From: an uncultured Bacteroidales bacterium
GTDB taxonomy: Bacteria > Bacteroidota > Bacteroidia > Bacteroidales > Paludibacteraceae
DNA: 64,000 nt
Assembly (NCBI GenBank): GCA_902799875.1
Contig: CADCCH010000002.1
Location: forward strand, 25,541 to 89,540
Direction of reading: 5' to 3'
Shown: positions 45,711 to 53,860 of the stretch, in pieces
Layout: every line of letters begins with the position of its first letter
Position numbering within the stretch: the first letter of the stretch is position 1
Position numbers and translations under genes: made by a program
The notes under the pieces: model-generated
Told to the model about the DNA's origin: nothing
The model's database searches: none
What the model saw: only the letters and a program-made list of their open reading frames with translations

Positions 45711-47642
45711 ATGGCAATCTTAAAAGTCTTACGTTGCAAGAAATGTAAACGCCCGCTGCCGGAAGGTACACTCACCTGTCCCAAGTGCGGAACCGTCAAT
45801 AAGATCCAACAGGAAGAAGCCGTTAACCCCTTGCGTTTCAGTCAGGAGGTAGCGAACGAGTATATCGCGCTGTTCAAAGAACAGACCGCATCCAACCCCA
45901 AAGACACGAACGCCTTGTTCGGTATGGGTCTCGTCTATATGGGTCTCAAAAACTACGAACTGGCGCAGAAGAACCTCGAAGAGGCTGTCAAACTCAGTCC
46001 GCTGGAGCCGGATATCTATTATTACTTTGCCCTCTCCCTTTTTGAGGGACATAACCCCAAACACCTCAACCCTCATACGGCCGACCGTATCGAGGAGTGG
46101 TTGCATACGGCGACCAATCGTCAGCAGAAACGCAAATACCTCGTGCTGCAGATGGTCCTCCGTCAGTGTGCGTACGCCGATAACGGTCTGCAGGTCAAGG
46201 GTGAGTCGCCGCTGGAGCTGATGGAGAAAATCCGCAATATGATTCCGGAGACCGACGATGTACATGAGATCCTGGAGCACGTCCAGATTACCAATAAGCA
46301 GGTCAAGGAATGGCTCAAGGAGATTCAGAGCGGCGAGCGCAACAAAGAGTCCGATGAGGACCGCGAAAACCGTTACTATTCGGGTATCTACCGTTACGAC
46401 GGCCGTTGGCCGATCAACCGTCAGAATGACGATGCGGAGTTGTCCTTCCCGGACGACCTGCCGAAACTGGGTGCATGGATGTTGGACGAGGGCACGCGTG
46501 CGTCCTTCTTTGAGTATCTGTATGAACCCGATAAACCGGTGGTGTTGCAACAACCGTCCTGGCCGTTCGGTAAGTTACTCAAGCATCTGATTCTTGCTCC
46601 GCTCGGAGCCATCATCGTGTTCATCATCGTGGTGGCGGCTAACTTCGGCTTTACGGAACGTAAAGTGAACCCGGTACAAACGGTGCAACAGGAGTACAAA
46701 GAGCTCTACGGACGCAAGAAAGAGGGTAAGAAACTCAAGGAACAACATATGGCGGAGTTGCTGCAAGACAGCCTCGCGCGCGTAAAAGAAGATAAGGAGT
46801 TCCTCAAAGAAAACTTCATGCTCGCTGCATCCTATAAGGACGAGAACGGCGACCATCATAACTTATGGTTCCACGTACCGACCGAACAGGAGCGTGCGTT
46901 GGTATCCGAATACGACGGAGTTCAGAAATCCTGGAAGGGACTGGTAGCCATCCTGCTTATCCTGCTACCCATCGTGATCGGTGTACTGCGTGTACTGATT
47001 GCCTTCGGTAAGATCGGTGCGCAACGTAAGCAGATCAGCGATGAGAACGATGCCCGTCAGGCCGAGTACGAACATGCGATGTATATGTTCAACGAGGGCC
47101 GTCCGTCTATCGAGGATTACGTCACCTTCTGTAAACATTACCTGAGCAAAGAGAGTCCGATGTTGCCGTACACCGGTGACCCGATCAGTAAGGCACTCGA
47201 AGATAATCATATCGACGAGTTGGATATGAAGGGTAAAATCCTCTTCCTCAACTATTTCGACGATACGGACGACAACGGCAATCCTTCGCAGGAACCGCAC
47301 GACATGCTCAGCCGTATCTACTACGTGATCGCAATTCCGCAGGTGGATAAGCTGACGATGCTGTATAATTTCTGGGACACGATGAGCAACGAGATCACCT
47401 CTTGCGACGCGGAGAACATCTACTACAAGAACATCCTCGGTGTAACCAAGAAGAGCGAAGGTATCGTGATCGAGAAAGTTGGTGGTACGGTTTCGACCAT
47501 CGTCTTCCCGCCGCGTAACAAACCGTCGATCTGTGCTTATCAGAACGAGTTCCCGGAGTTTATCACCTATAGTAATACGCGTACGAGCGACCCGCAGGTG
47601 TTCATCGATGCGCTCAATGCGTTAGTAGCTGCACATAAATAA
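45711..47642 (+). CDS. Zinc-ribbon, TPR and membrane-spanning protein
   Basis: A 643-residue protein. An N-terminal zinc ribbon has CxxC pairs at residues 9/12 and 23/26. TPR-like helices lie around residues 55-130 (DTNALFGMGLVYMGLKNYEL; EEAVKLSPLEPDIYYYFALS). Two membrane segments lie near 288-312 and 402-425 (GLVAILLILLPIVIGVLRVL) with a charged helical region between them, and the soluble C-terminal domain is about 200 residues. The family is not recognised. The layout suggests a membrane-bound protein with cytosolic partner-binding parts. It starts 19 nt after the previous gene. Confidence 0.8.
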   Translation: MAILKVLRCKKCKRPLPEGTLTCPKCGTVNKIQQEEAVNPLRFSQEVANEYIALFKEQTASNPKDTNALFGMGLVYMGLKNYELAQKNLEEAVKLSPLEPDIYYYFALSLFEGHNPKHLNPHTADRIEEWLHTATNRQQKRKYLVLQMVLRQCAYADNGLQVKGESPLELMEKIRNMIPETDDVHEILEHVQITNKQVKEWLKEIQSGERNKESDEDRENRYYSGIYRYDGRWPINRQNDDAELSFPDDLPKLGAWMLDEGTRASFFEYLYEPDKPVVLQQPSWPFGKLLKHLILAPLGAIIVFIIVVAANFGFTERKVNPVQTVQQEYKELYGRKKEGKKLKEQHMAELLQDSLARVKEDKEFLKENFMLAASYKDENGDHHNLWFHVPTEQERALVSEYDGVQKSWKGLVAILLILLPIVIGVLRVLIAFGKIGAQRKQISDENDARQAEYEHAMYMFNEGRPSIEDYVTFCKHYLSKESPMLPYTGDPISKALEDNHIDELDMKGKILFLNYFDDTDDNGNPSQEPHDMLSRIYYVIAIPQVDKLTMLYNFWDTMSNEITSCDAENIYYKNILGVTKKSEGIVIEKVGGTVSTIVFPPRNKPSICAYQNEFPEFITYSNTRTSDPQVFIDALNALVAAHK

Positions 47643-47680
47643 CAAATCAACACTATTATTAACACAAATTTATTACCACT

Positions 47681-47977
47681 ATGATTTTAATCATTCTTTT
47701 AATTCTCGCGTGGTGGTTCTTCTACAAGAAGACATACTACGTGCGTATCGAATCAGTGGGTAACGACATCCCCTCGATGGAACAACTGCTGAAGGTGGAG
47801 TTGGAAACGACTCTCCGTAATGCGATGTTTATCACCAAGAACACCCCGTTCCTCGCAGAAGGTGGCGGTTACTTCAATGCACGCAAGATTGCAAAGAAGA
47901 TCACCGAAGCCGGAGGTGTAGCCAACGTTAAGTTCTTCTGGGTATGGTCCAAACCGCAAGTAGGTGTTATCAAATAA
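47681..47977 (+). CDS. Small membrane-anchored protein (98 aa)
   Basis: An N-terminal membrane segment (MILIILLILAWWFFYKKT) is followed by about 80 soluble residues of alternating strand and helix (PSMEQLLKVELETTLRNAMF; KKITEAGGVANVKFFW). The family is not recognised. It lies between two membrane-protein genes of the SPFH operon with short gaps on both sides. Confidence 0.72.
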   Translation: MILIILLILAWWFFYKKTYYVRIESVGNDIPSMEQLLKVELETTLRNAMFITKNTPFLAEGGGYFNARKIAKKITEAGGVANVKFFWVWSKPQVGVIK

Positions 47978-48012
47978 TCAACGGAGTAATGAATCTTTAA
48001 AAGACTACTATT

Positions 48013-49293
48013 ATGGCTAAGAGTAAAGATAAAAAGAAACATTTGAGCAACGCTGAGTTGCGCGAAATGGGTGCCGTTGGTTTCTCGATGGATGATGTAC
48101 GCCAAGTACAAGATCAAAAGGATTCGGTTAACGCCAAGGCATACGAGTACATGGTAGAGGCGATGGCTGTCAGCGCCAACTACATGGGTGATACCATCAA
48201 CGACGAAGGTGTACGTCTGGATGATGTGTATCCTACCACGTACGAAGAGACCATGAAGATGGATGAGCTGCTGGATAAGTCCGAGCTCGCTGTGAAGGAT
48301 GATAACGATCAGGAATACAACAAGATGATCGAGGAGCTCCGCGGTATCGTAGGTTGGAGCCGTCGTCGTCACTTCAATTTCTCTTGGGGTATCATCCTCG
48401 GTACGATCATCACCGTCATCGCTGTGATCTACTGGGCACAAGGCGACAAGCAGACTAAGGAGCGTCGCAAAGCGCAGATGGAGCAAGTGAAGGCATGGAA
48501 CATCCCGGGCGACGAGAACGGTATCGACTACAACAAGATGATGGATACCCTCGACTACTCCATGGAGTGGAAGGGCGCCGCTGAATACAAAGCATGCGAG
48601 ATGAAGCTGGCTATCGATAACGTAAAATACAACGAGGAGTGGGTGGCACGCAGTTTGGCTAAAGCAGATACAGCTTCGACGAAAGAGGCTAAGAAAGAGT
48701 ATATCGAGAGGTCCAAACGCTACGAGAAAGACCTGAAGAAAGCCCAGAAGAAACTGGAGGAGATCCAGGGTTGGGACCTTAAGGACGCGCAGAAAGCGGC
48801 TGTTAAACGTCAGAAACACTGGTATCGTCAGGCATCGAAAGCCGCTGCTTTCTCCTACGTGCTGATGGTATTCTTCCTGCTGCTTATTCCGCTGTATATC
48901 ATTGCTAACCACAGTTGGGGTTACGTCATCACACGTACCCGTGAGGAGCAAGAGACGCTTGATAAGATTAAGAAATGGGGTTATCGTATCGCAGCCGGCT
49001 TGTTTGGTGCTGCTGCAGCTATGGAGGCTACGACCGAGTACCGCGTTCACTGGTCTGACGGTAGCAAGTCCACCGAGTATGAGACCAACTGGTTCATCGT
49101 GGCTCTTAAGGTGGCTCTGCTCATCGCTGCTCTCGTTGTTATCGCAGTCGTTTCGACCGGTATCATGCTCTATAGCACGATCGTGGGTCTGAAGCGTAAC
49201 TACGATTGGAAAGCTATCTGGGCTACTATGCGTGACAAAGCCGTTGCTGCCAAAGGTGCTGCTGAGAAAGTAGCTGCTAAGGCACAGAAATAA
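48013..49293 (+). CDS. Multi-pass membrane protein with coiled-coil region
   Basis: A 426-residue protein. Membrane segments are visible near residues 122-142 (WGIILGTIITVIAVIYWA), 277-298 (FSYVLMVFFLLLIPLYIIA) and 359-387. A long charged helical stretch near 195-270 (ERSKRYEKDLKKAQKKLEEI) lies between the first two. The N-terminus is charged and the C-terminus Ala/Lys-rich. The family is not recognised. It is the last gene of the SPFH operon, closed by the terminator at 49314-49343. Confidence 0.8.
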   Translation: MAKSKDKKKHLSNAELREMGAVGFSMDDVRQVQDQKDSVNAKAYEYMVEAMAVSANYMGDTINDEGVRLDDVYPTTYEETMKMDELLDKSELAVKDDNDQEYNKMIEELRGIVGWSRRRHFNFSWGIILGTIITVIAVIYWAQGDKQTKERRKAQMEQVKAWNIPGDENGIDYNKMMDTLDYSMEWKGAAEYKACEMKLAIDNVKYNEEWVARSLAKADTASTKEAKKEYIERSKRYEKDLKKAQKKLEEIQGWDLKDAQKAAVKRQKHWYRQASKAAAFSYVLMVFFLLLIPLYIIANHSWGYVITRTREEQETLDKIKKWGYRIAAGLFGAAAAMEATTEYRVHWSDGSKSTEYETNWFIVALKVALLIAALVVIAVVSTGIMLYSTIVGLKRNYDWKAIWATMRDKAVAAKGAAEKVAAKAQK

Positions 49294-49313
49294 TAGGCAA
49301 CGCCTATAAATGC

Positions 49314-49343
49314 AAAAAAGAGATCCTTGCGGGTCTCTTTTTT
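49314..49343. terminator. Terminator of the SPFH operon
   Basis: Stem AAAAAAGAGA / TCTCTTTTTT around a CC-TTGC-GG loop. It is symmetric and can act on both strands. Confidence 0.88.
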
Positions 49344-49344
49344 G

Positions 49345-49364
49345 TGGTGCCACCGAGAATCGAA
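49345..49364 (-). repeat. Duplicated 3' end of tRNA-Phe
   Basis: Twenty bases identical to 49460-49479, the 3' end of tRNA-Phe. As at the intact gene, a terminator hairpin lies directly beyond it. The intervening DNA (49365-49434) contains further degenerate tRNA-like pieces, such as a GTGCCA able to pair with the copied TGGCAC. Confidence 0.75.
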
Positions 49365-49433
49365 AATTGCTCGCAATAATCGACAGAGCGTAGCGGCGGA
49401 GAACTCTAGTGAGATTCTCGCTACTTGGCACAA

Positions 49434-49457
49434 AAAAGAGGCCGTTAAGCCTCTTTT
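49434..49457 (-). terminator. Terminator after tRNA-Phe
   Basis: Stem AAAAGAGGC / GCCTCTTTT with the loop CGTTAA on the plus strand, directly beyond the 3' end of tRNA-Phe. Confidence 0.85.
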
Positions 49458-49459
49458 CG

Positions 49460-49532
49460 TGGTGCCACCGAGAATCGAACTAGGGACACAAGGATTTTCA
49501 GTCCTTTGCTCTACCAACTGAGCTATGGCACC
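49460..49532 (-). tRNA. tRNA-Phe (anticodon GAA)
   Basis: 73 nt on the minus strand. The acceptor GGTGCCA pairs with TGGCACC, the D arm is GCTC/GAGC, and the anticodon arm AAGGA-CTGAAAA-TCCTT gives GAA. The T arm CCTAG-TTCGATT-CTCGG has one mismatch. No CCA is encoded. Confidence 0.93.
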
Positions 49533-49572
49533 CGGAAGGGGCATTTCTACCCTTTGCCTTCAAAAGCGGGTG

Positions 49573-49604
49573 CAAAAGTACTGCTTTTTTTTGAATTGAG
49601 CAAA
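49573..49604 (-). promoter_or_regulatory. Promoter of tRNA-Phe
   Basis: On the minus strand, -33 TTTG at 49601-49604, 20 bp, and -7 TACTTTTG at 49573-49580. Confidence 0.78.
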
Positions 49605-49619
49605 TTTTTTTGCATTTTT

Positions 49620-49651
49620 TTTGCATAAATGCGCATTTTTTTGTAATTTTG
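49620..49651 (+). promoter_or_regulatory. Promoter of the trmO gene
   Basis: -33 TTTG at 49620-49623, 20 bp, and -7 TAATTTTG at 49644-49651. The ATG is 19 nt downstream of the -7 box. It is divergent from the tRNA-Phe promoter. Confidence 0.8.
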
Positions 49652-49670
49652 CACCAAATTTGACTGAAAA

Positions 49671-50324
49671 ATGGAACTAAAAGTGATTGCATACGCCCGA
49701 AACGGGCATACGGATAAATTTGGTATTCCGCGGCAGAGTAGGGACGAATCTCCGATCCTCACACGCATCGTTTTTGAACCCGATTACCGGATGCCGGAAG
49801 CGTTACGTGGCATCGACGGCTACAGTCATCTTTGGCTCATCTGGGGCTTCAACACCACGGACTGGAGTCCCACCGTACGTCCCCCGCGCTTAGGTGGAAA
49901 CACCCGCATGGGGGTCTTTGCAACTCGCAGTCCGTTCCGTCCTAATCCGCTGGGATTAAGCAGTGTACGACTCATCGGAATCGAAAACGGGGACTTGATT
50001 GTTAGCGGTGCGGACGTGCTCGATGGAACGCCGATATACGACATTAAGCCCTATCTTAGTTTTAGTGATTGCCACGAAGAGGCACGCAACGGATTTGCGG
50101 AAGAGAGTAAGGGGTACGGGTTACGGGTGACAGGTTATGGGGTAACGGAAAATCGGGTTCCCGGTATCCCGATACAGGACATTGAATATATCTTAAGTCA
50201 GGATCCGCGACCGGGATATCAGGATGATCCGGAGCGGGAGTATAAGATGGACTACGCGGGCTGGAAAGTGACGTTTTGTGTCCAAAATGGGACAGTTTTG
50301 ATAAAAAAAATAGAAAAAACGTAA
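49671..50324 (+). CDS. trmO: tRNA (adenine-N6)-methyltransferase TrmO (TsaA family)
   Basis: A 217-residue enzyme of the TsaA/TrmO beta-barrel family that methylates t6A37 of threonine tRNAs to m6t6A. Family blocks are FGIPRQSRDESPILTRIVFE, IDGYSHLWLIWGF, GVFATRSPFRPNPLGLSSVR and the C-terminal ILSQDPRPGYQDD. An in-frame 7-bp repeat at 50112-50147 inserts KGYGLRVTGYGVTENR before the last block. It has a single-gene promoter. No terminator is obvious after the stop. Confidence 0.92.
   Translation: MELKVIAYARNGHTDKFGIPRQSRDESPILTRIVFEPDYRMPEALRGIDGYSHLWLIWGFNTTDWSPTVRPPRLGGNTRMGVFATRSPFRPNPLGLSSVRLIGIENGDLIVSGADVLDGTPIYDIKPYLSFSDCHEEARNGFAEESKGYGLRVTGYGVTENRVPGIPIQDIEYILSQDPRPGYQDDPEREYKMDYAGWKVTFCVQNGTVLIKKIEKT
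50112..50147. repeat. Degenerate 7-bp tandem repeat inside trmO
   Basis: GGGTACG, GGTTACG, GGTGACA, GGTTATG, then GGGTAACG. Read in frame as GYGLRVTGYGVT. Confidence 0.82.
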
Positions 50325-50341
50325 ATTTTCGGTACGCGCGC

Positions 50342-50372
50342 TTGCTTATTTGAGAAAAAAGCAGTACCTTTG
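50342..50372 (+). promoter_or_regulatory. Promoter of the starch-utilisation operon
   Basis: -33 TTG at 50342-50344, 20 bp, and -7 TACCTTTG at 50365-50372. An unusually long leader of about 80 nt follows before the ATG at 50462. Confidence 0.75.
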
Positions 50373-50461
50373 CGTGATTTTTTATCGAGGGCAGCTGTAT
50401 GCCTGAGAAAAAATGACACTTTGGATTTTTGTGCAAACAAATATTAAAAACTGCTAATACA

Positions 50462-53400
50462 ATGAAGAAATTCTTTTTAATTCTGACGGCCTTTGTGTGT
50501 GCGATGAGTCTGCAGGCCAGAACAATCTATTTAAATGCGGGTGGAAGTGCCTTGTGGGATCAAGGTGGAGCGGTGTTCTTTGTTCACTCTTGGGAAGGAA
50601 CCAACACCAATGAGAAAGACCTGAAGATGAGTCTCGTGGGCGTGGGTGTGTACGGCGTGGAAGCTCCGGATGAGAACAGTAAGATTCTTTTCGTCCGTAT
50701 GCCGAACGGTAGTACTGCCTTGAACTGGGCTACCATGTGGAACCAAACCAATGACCTGGTTATTCCGGAGGACAGGAACTGTTATCAGATCACCGGTTGG
50801 GGTGAAGGTGAAGGTGCGAAGAGTACCGGAGTGTGGACGACGTATGAGCCTGAACCGCTCAGTTTTTACATTGCCGGTGAAGGTCTTCCCGGTGTAACGT
50901 GGGACAACCATCTGCTCATGGAAAACAACACCATCAGCTTTACGGATCTGGCAGCCGGTACGTATAAGTTCAAAGTGACGACCGGTAACTGGGAAGGTAT
51001 AATCATGGGTATCGGTTCGGTGAACCCTGTCTGCAGTACTACCAACGGCTACAGCGGTGACCAGGATGGGAATATCACCGTCCAATTGGCGGGTACGGGT
51101 AGTATCACGGTCAGCATCGTGGATGAGTTGATCTGTCTGACGATCGAAGGTGAGACCGAGGAGTTTGTCGGCGGAAACGGTGTGCCGAGTGAGTGCCGGG
51201 ACGTGCTGCTGCAAGCGTTCTATTATGACTCGTACGAGGTCGATTCTACGCATATGGGTACCGAGCAGTTCGGGGATACCAAATGGAAGACCCTGCAGAA
51301 ACAAGTAGGTGAGATCGGAGCATATTTTGATCTCGTTTGGTTACCGCCCAGTGCATTGGCCAGCGGTGTAGGTTATCACCCCAGACAATATTGCAACCAG
51401 AACTCGGCATGGGGTACCCGTGCGGATTTGGATAAACTGATTGCCAGTTTGCATAACAGCAATACGAAAGTGGTAGCGGATATCGTGATCAACCACTCGG
51501 AGGCTATGAGTGGATGGTGCGATATGGCGGAAGAAGATTTCGGTGCCTTTGGTAAGTTCCAACCGGACGAGACCTTTATCACCAGTAACGATGAGGTGAA
51601 CTGGCCCGAAAATAACGTAGATACCTTAGCCGGTGACTGTTTCGAATACTCGAAGAACTCCCGTGCAGACGACGGACAGAACTGGGACGCTGCTCGTGAC
51701 TGGGCGCATGACAACCCTGCCGTACAGGAGATGTTCAAGGCGTACTTGAAGTGGATGAAAGCGGAGATGAAGTACGACGGTTGGCGTTATGACAAGGGTG
51801 ACGGTTATAACAATTGGCACATGGATAACTACAACCATGCTTCGGAACCGTATATCGCTTTTGAGGAGTATTATGACGGTAATGTGGAGACACTCAAAAC
51901 CTCTGTCCGTAACGCGAATATGCATATGATGGCATTGGACTTTGCGTTGAAGTTCAACGGTATCAACCCGATCCAAGGATGGGATTACGTCGGTCGTCGC
52001 GGTTTGATCGGTAAAGATGAGACGGGTAGTGACTACTGGAAGAGACACTCGGTGACCTGGGTGGATAACCACGATATGTTCATGCGTGAAGATAATGAGT
52101 TGGAGTTCTGCGGTCGCGGTAACTCGATGAAACCGGAGATTAAGGCGCGTCTGCTGGGTGCGAATGCCTTCATCCTCTCCATGCCGGGTGTGCCCTGTAT
52201 CTTCTATCCGCACTGGTATGTGTATAAAGAAGAACTCAAAGAGATGATCAACGCACGTCACTTGGCGGGTGTACACTCGGAGAGTGAGGTGAAGGACGAG
52301 TCCTGGGATTGGAACGGTACGCGTAATACGGGTTATCAGGCTACGGTGGTCGGTAAGAACGGTTGGCTGATCCTCTGCTTGGGTACCAAGACCGGTCAGG
52401 AATTTGCCGGTTACACCAAGGTAGCCAGCCTCTACAGCACCTTCAACGATAACGGTACTCCTATCAACGAGAGTTATGAGATCTGGGTGAACGCTACCGG
52501 TGAGCACGATCCGGCTCCGGGTCTGATCGTCACGCCGAGTCAGGCCTTTGAGGATTCGATCAACGGTATTGATGTAACCATCCAGGCTGTAGGCGGAAAC
52601 GGTACGCCGGTGATCTACTATACGACGGACGGTTCCAACCCGACGACGGAGTCAGCGGTGTATACCGGTCCGTTGAATTTCAAAGAGACCACGACCCTCA
52701 AAGTGATGGCCGTATGTGGTAACGCTACCTCGAAAGTGCAGACCTATACTTACACCTATCGTGAGCCGCTGCAACGCGGTATCCAGGTGCGTTTCAATAA
52801 GCCTGCAAGCTGGGAGAAAGTGTATTTCTACGCTTGGAGACCCTATAAGGACGAAGAAGGTAACGACGCTTCGGAGAATATCATCGGTGCTTATCCGGGT
52901 CGCCGTATCTTCCAGGATATGGAAGGCTGGTACACCTATGAGTTCGCTGCCGACATGGATTCGGTGAACTTCTGTATCAACTCTGGTGACGACTGCGGTG
53001 GTATCAACGTACGTTCCAATGACTTGGTAACCGACTACGACGCATGCTACGGTTGGATGGCAGGTAAGGATACCGAGTCTAACCAGGAGATGTTGGAGGA
53101 CTGCGAGAAGCAGTTACATCCTGCATTTGATATCTCTGTAGGTCCGGAGCCGCAGTATTTCACCGACAATGATACCATCGATGTGGTGATTAATGCGGTA
53201 GGCGAAGAAGATGCTATCATTTACTACACGACCGATGGCAGTGAACCGACTACTTCTTCCTCGTTCGGTGTCAGTCCGATCACCTTCCAGGTGACCAAGA
53301 CGACCACGGTGAAGGCGTATGCCCAAAAGGATAAGACGAGAACGGCTACGAAATCGGCTACTTATACGTACAAGGCACCGCAATCCGGTCCACTGGAGGT

Positions 53401-53860
53401 TCGTTTCCTCAAACCCGATAACTGGGAAGACCTCTATCTGTACGCATTTACGCGTGTGAAAGTGGACGGTAAGTACAAAGATACCCCGTACTCCTTGGAC
53501 GGTAAGGATCCTAAATGGCCGGGTATGAAATGGACGACCACGGAAGGCAAATGGTACAAGCATGTCATGAAGCCGGAACTCAAGGAGATCTATATCATCT
53601 TCAATATCGGTTCTAACAAAACCCAGACGCAGGATATCTACCTCACGGAGAACACCTGTTATCTGTGGAACGAGGGATGCTACAAGGCCGTGGTCGACAG
53701 AGACTGCGACGGTGAACCCGACGAGCCGTTTATCGAGGGAATTGAAATGGTTGAAAGCAAAATAAAGAATAATAATGAAACGTATAAACTTATCATCAAC
53801 GGTCATCTCGTTATTGTCCACAACGGTGCTATGTACGATGTTCTTGGTCGCAAGCTCTGA
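50462..53860 (+). CDS. Secreted GH13 alpha-amylase with multiple starch-binding modules
   Basis: A 1132-residue extracellular amylase. A signal peptide (MKKFFLILTAFVCAMSLQA) is followed by a CBM26-like module (TIYLNAGGSALWDQGGAVFF). A further beta module and the GH13 barrel come next (residues about 245-690), with nucleophile Asp in YDGWRYDKG (about 441), acid/base Glu in FEEYYDG (about 467) and Asp in WVDNHDMF (about 535). Two chitobiase-type beta domains (IYYTTDGSNPTTES; IYYTTDGSEPTTSS) alternate with two more CBM-like modules. The tail NGHLVIVHNGAMYDVLGRKL is the shared C-terminal signature. The last 86 nt overlap the next gene in another frame. Confidence 0.92.
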   Translation: MKKFFLILTAFVCAMSLQARTIYLNAGGSALWDQGGAVFFVHSWEGTNTNEKDLKMSLVGVGVYGVEAPDENSKILFVRMPNGSTALNWATMWNQTNDLVIPEDRNCYQITGWGEGEGAKSTGVWTTYEPEPLSFYIAGEGLPGVTWDNHLLMENNTISFTDLAAGTYKFKVTTGNWEGIIMGIGSVNPVCSTTNGYSGDQDGNITVQLAGTGSITVSIVDELICLTIEGETEEFVGGNGVPSECRDVLLQAFYYDSYEVDSTHMGTEQFGDTKWKTLQKQVGEIGAYFDLVWLPPSALASGVGYHPRQYCNQNSAWGTRADLDKLIASLHNSNTKVVADIVINHSEAMSGWCDMAEEDFGAFGKFQPDETFITSNDEVNWPENNVDTLAGDCFEYSKNSRADDGQNWDAARDWAHDNPAVQEMFKAYLKWMKAEMKYDGWRYDKGDGYNNWHMDNYNHASEPYIAFEEYYDGNVETLKTSVRNANMHMMALDFALKFNGINPIQGWDYVGRRGLIGKDETGSDYWKRHSVTWVDNHDMFMREDNELEFCGRGNSMKPEIKARLLGANAFILSMPGVPCIFYPHWYVYKEELKEMINARHLAGVHSESEVKDESWDWNGTRNTGYQATVVGKNGWLILCLGTKTGQEFAGYTKVASLYSTFNDNGTPINESYEIWVNATGEHDPAPGLIVTPSQAFEDSINGIDVTIQAVGGNGTPVIYYTTDGSNPTTESAVYTGPLNFKETTTLKVMAVCGNATSKVQTYTYTYREPLQRGIQVRFNKPASWEKVYFYAWRPYKDEEGNDASENIIGAYPGRRIFQDMEGWYTYEFAADMDSVNFCINSGDDCGGINVRSNDLVTDYDACYGWMAGKDTESNQEMLEDCEKQLHPAFDISVGPEPQYFTDNDTIDVVINAVGEEDAIIYYTTDGSEPTTSSSFGVSPITFQVTKTTTVKAYAQKDKTRTATKSATYTYKAPQSGPLEVRFLKPDNWEDLYLYAFTRVKVDGKYKDTPYSLDGKDPKWPGMKWTTTEGKWYKHVMKPELKEIYIIFNIGSNKTQTQDIYLTENTCYLWNEGCYKAVVDRDCDGEPDEPFIEGIEMVESKIKNNNETYKLIINGHLVIVHNGAMYDVLGRKL

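Noticed and set aside
49365..49434. Second complete tRNA-Phe gene
   Set aside because: An acceptor stem could form, but D and anticodon arms do not fold and no anticodon is readable; treated as a remnant.
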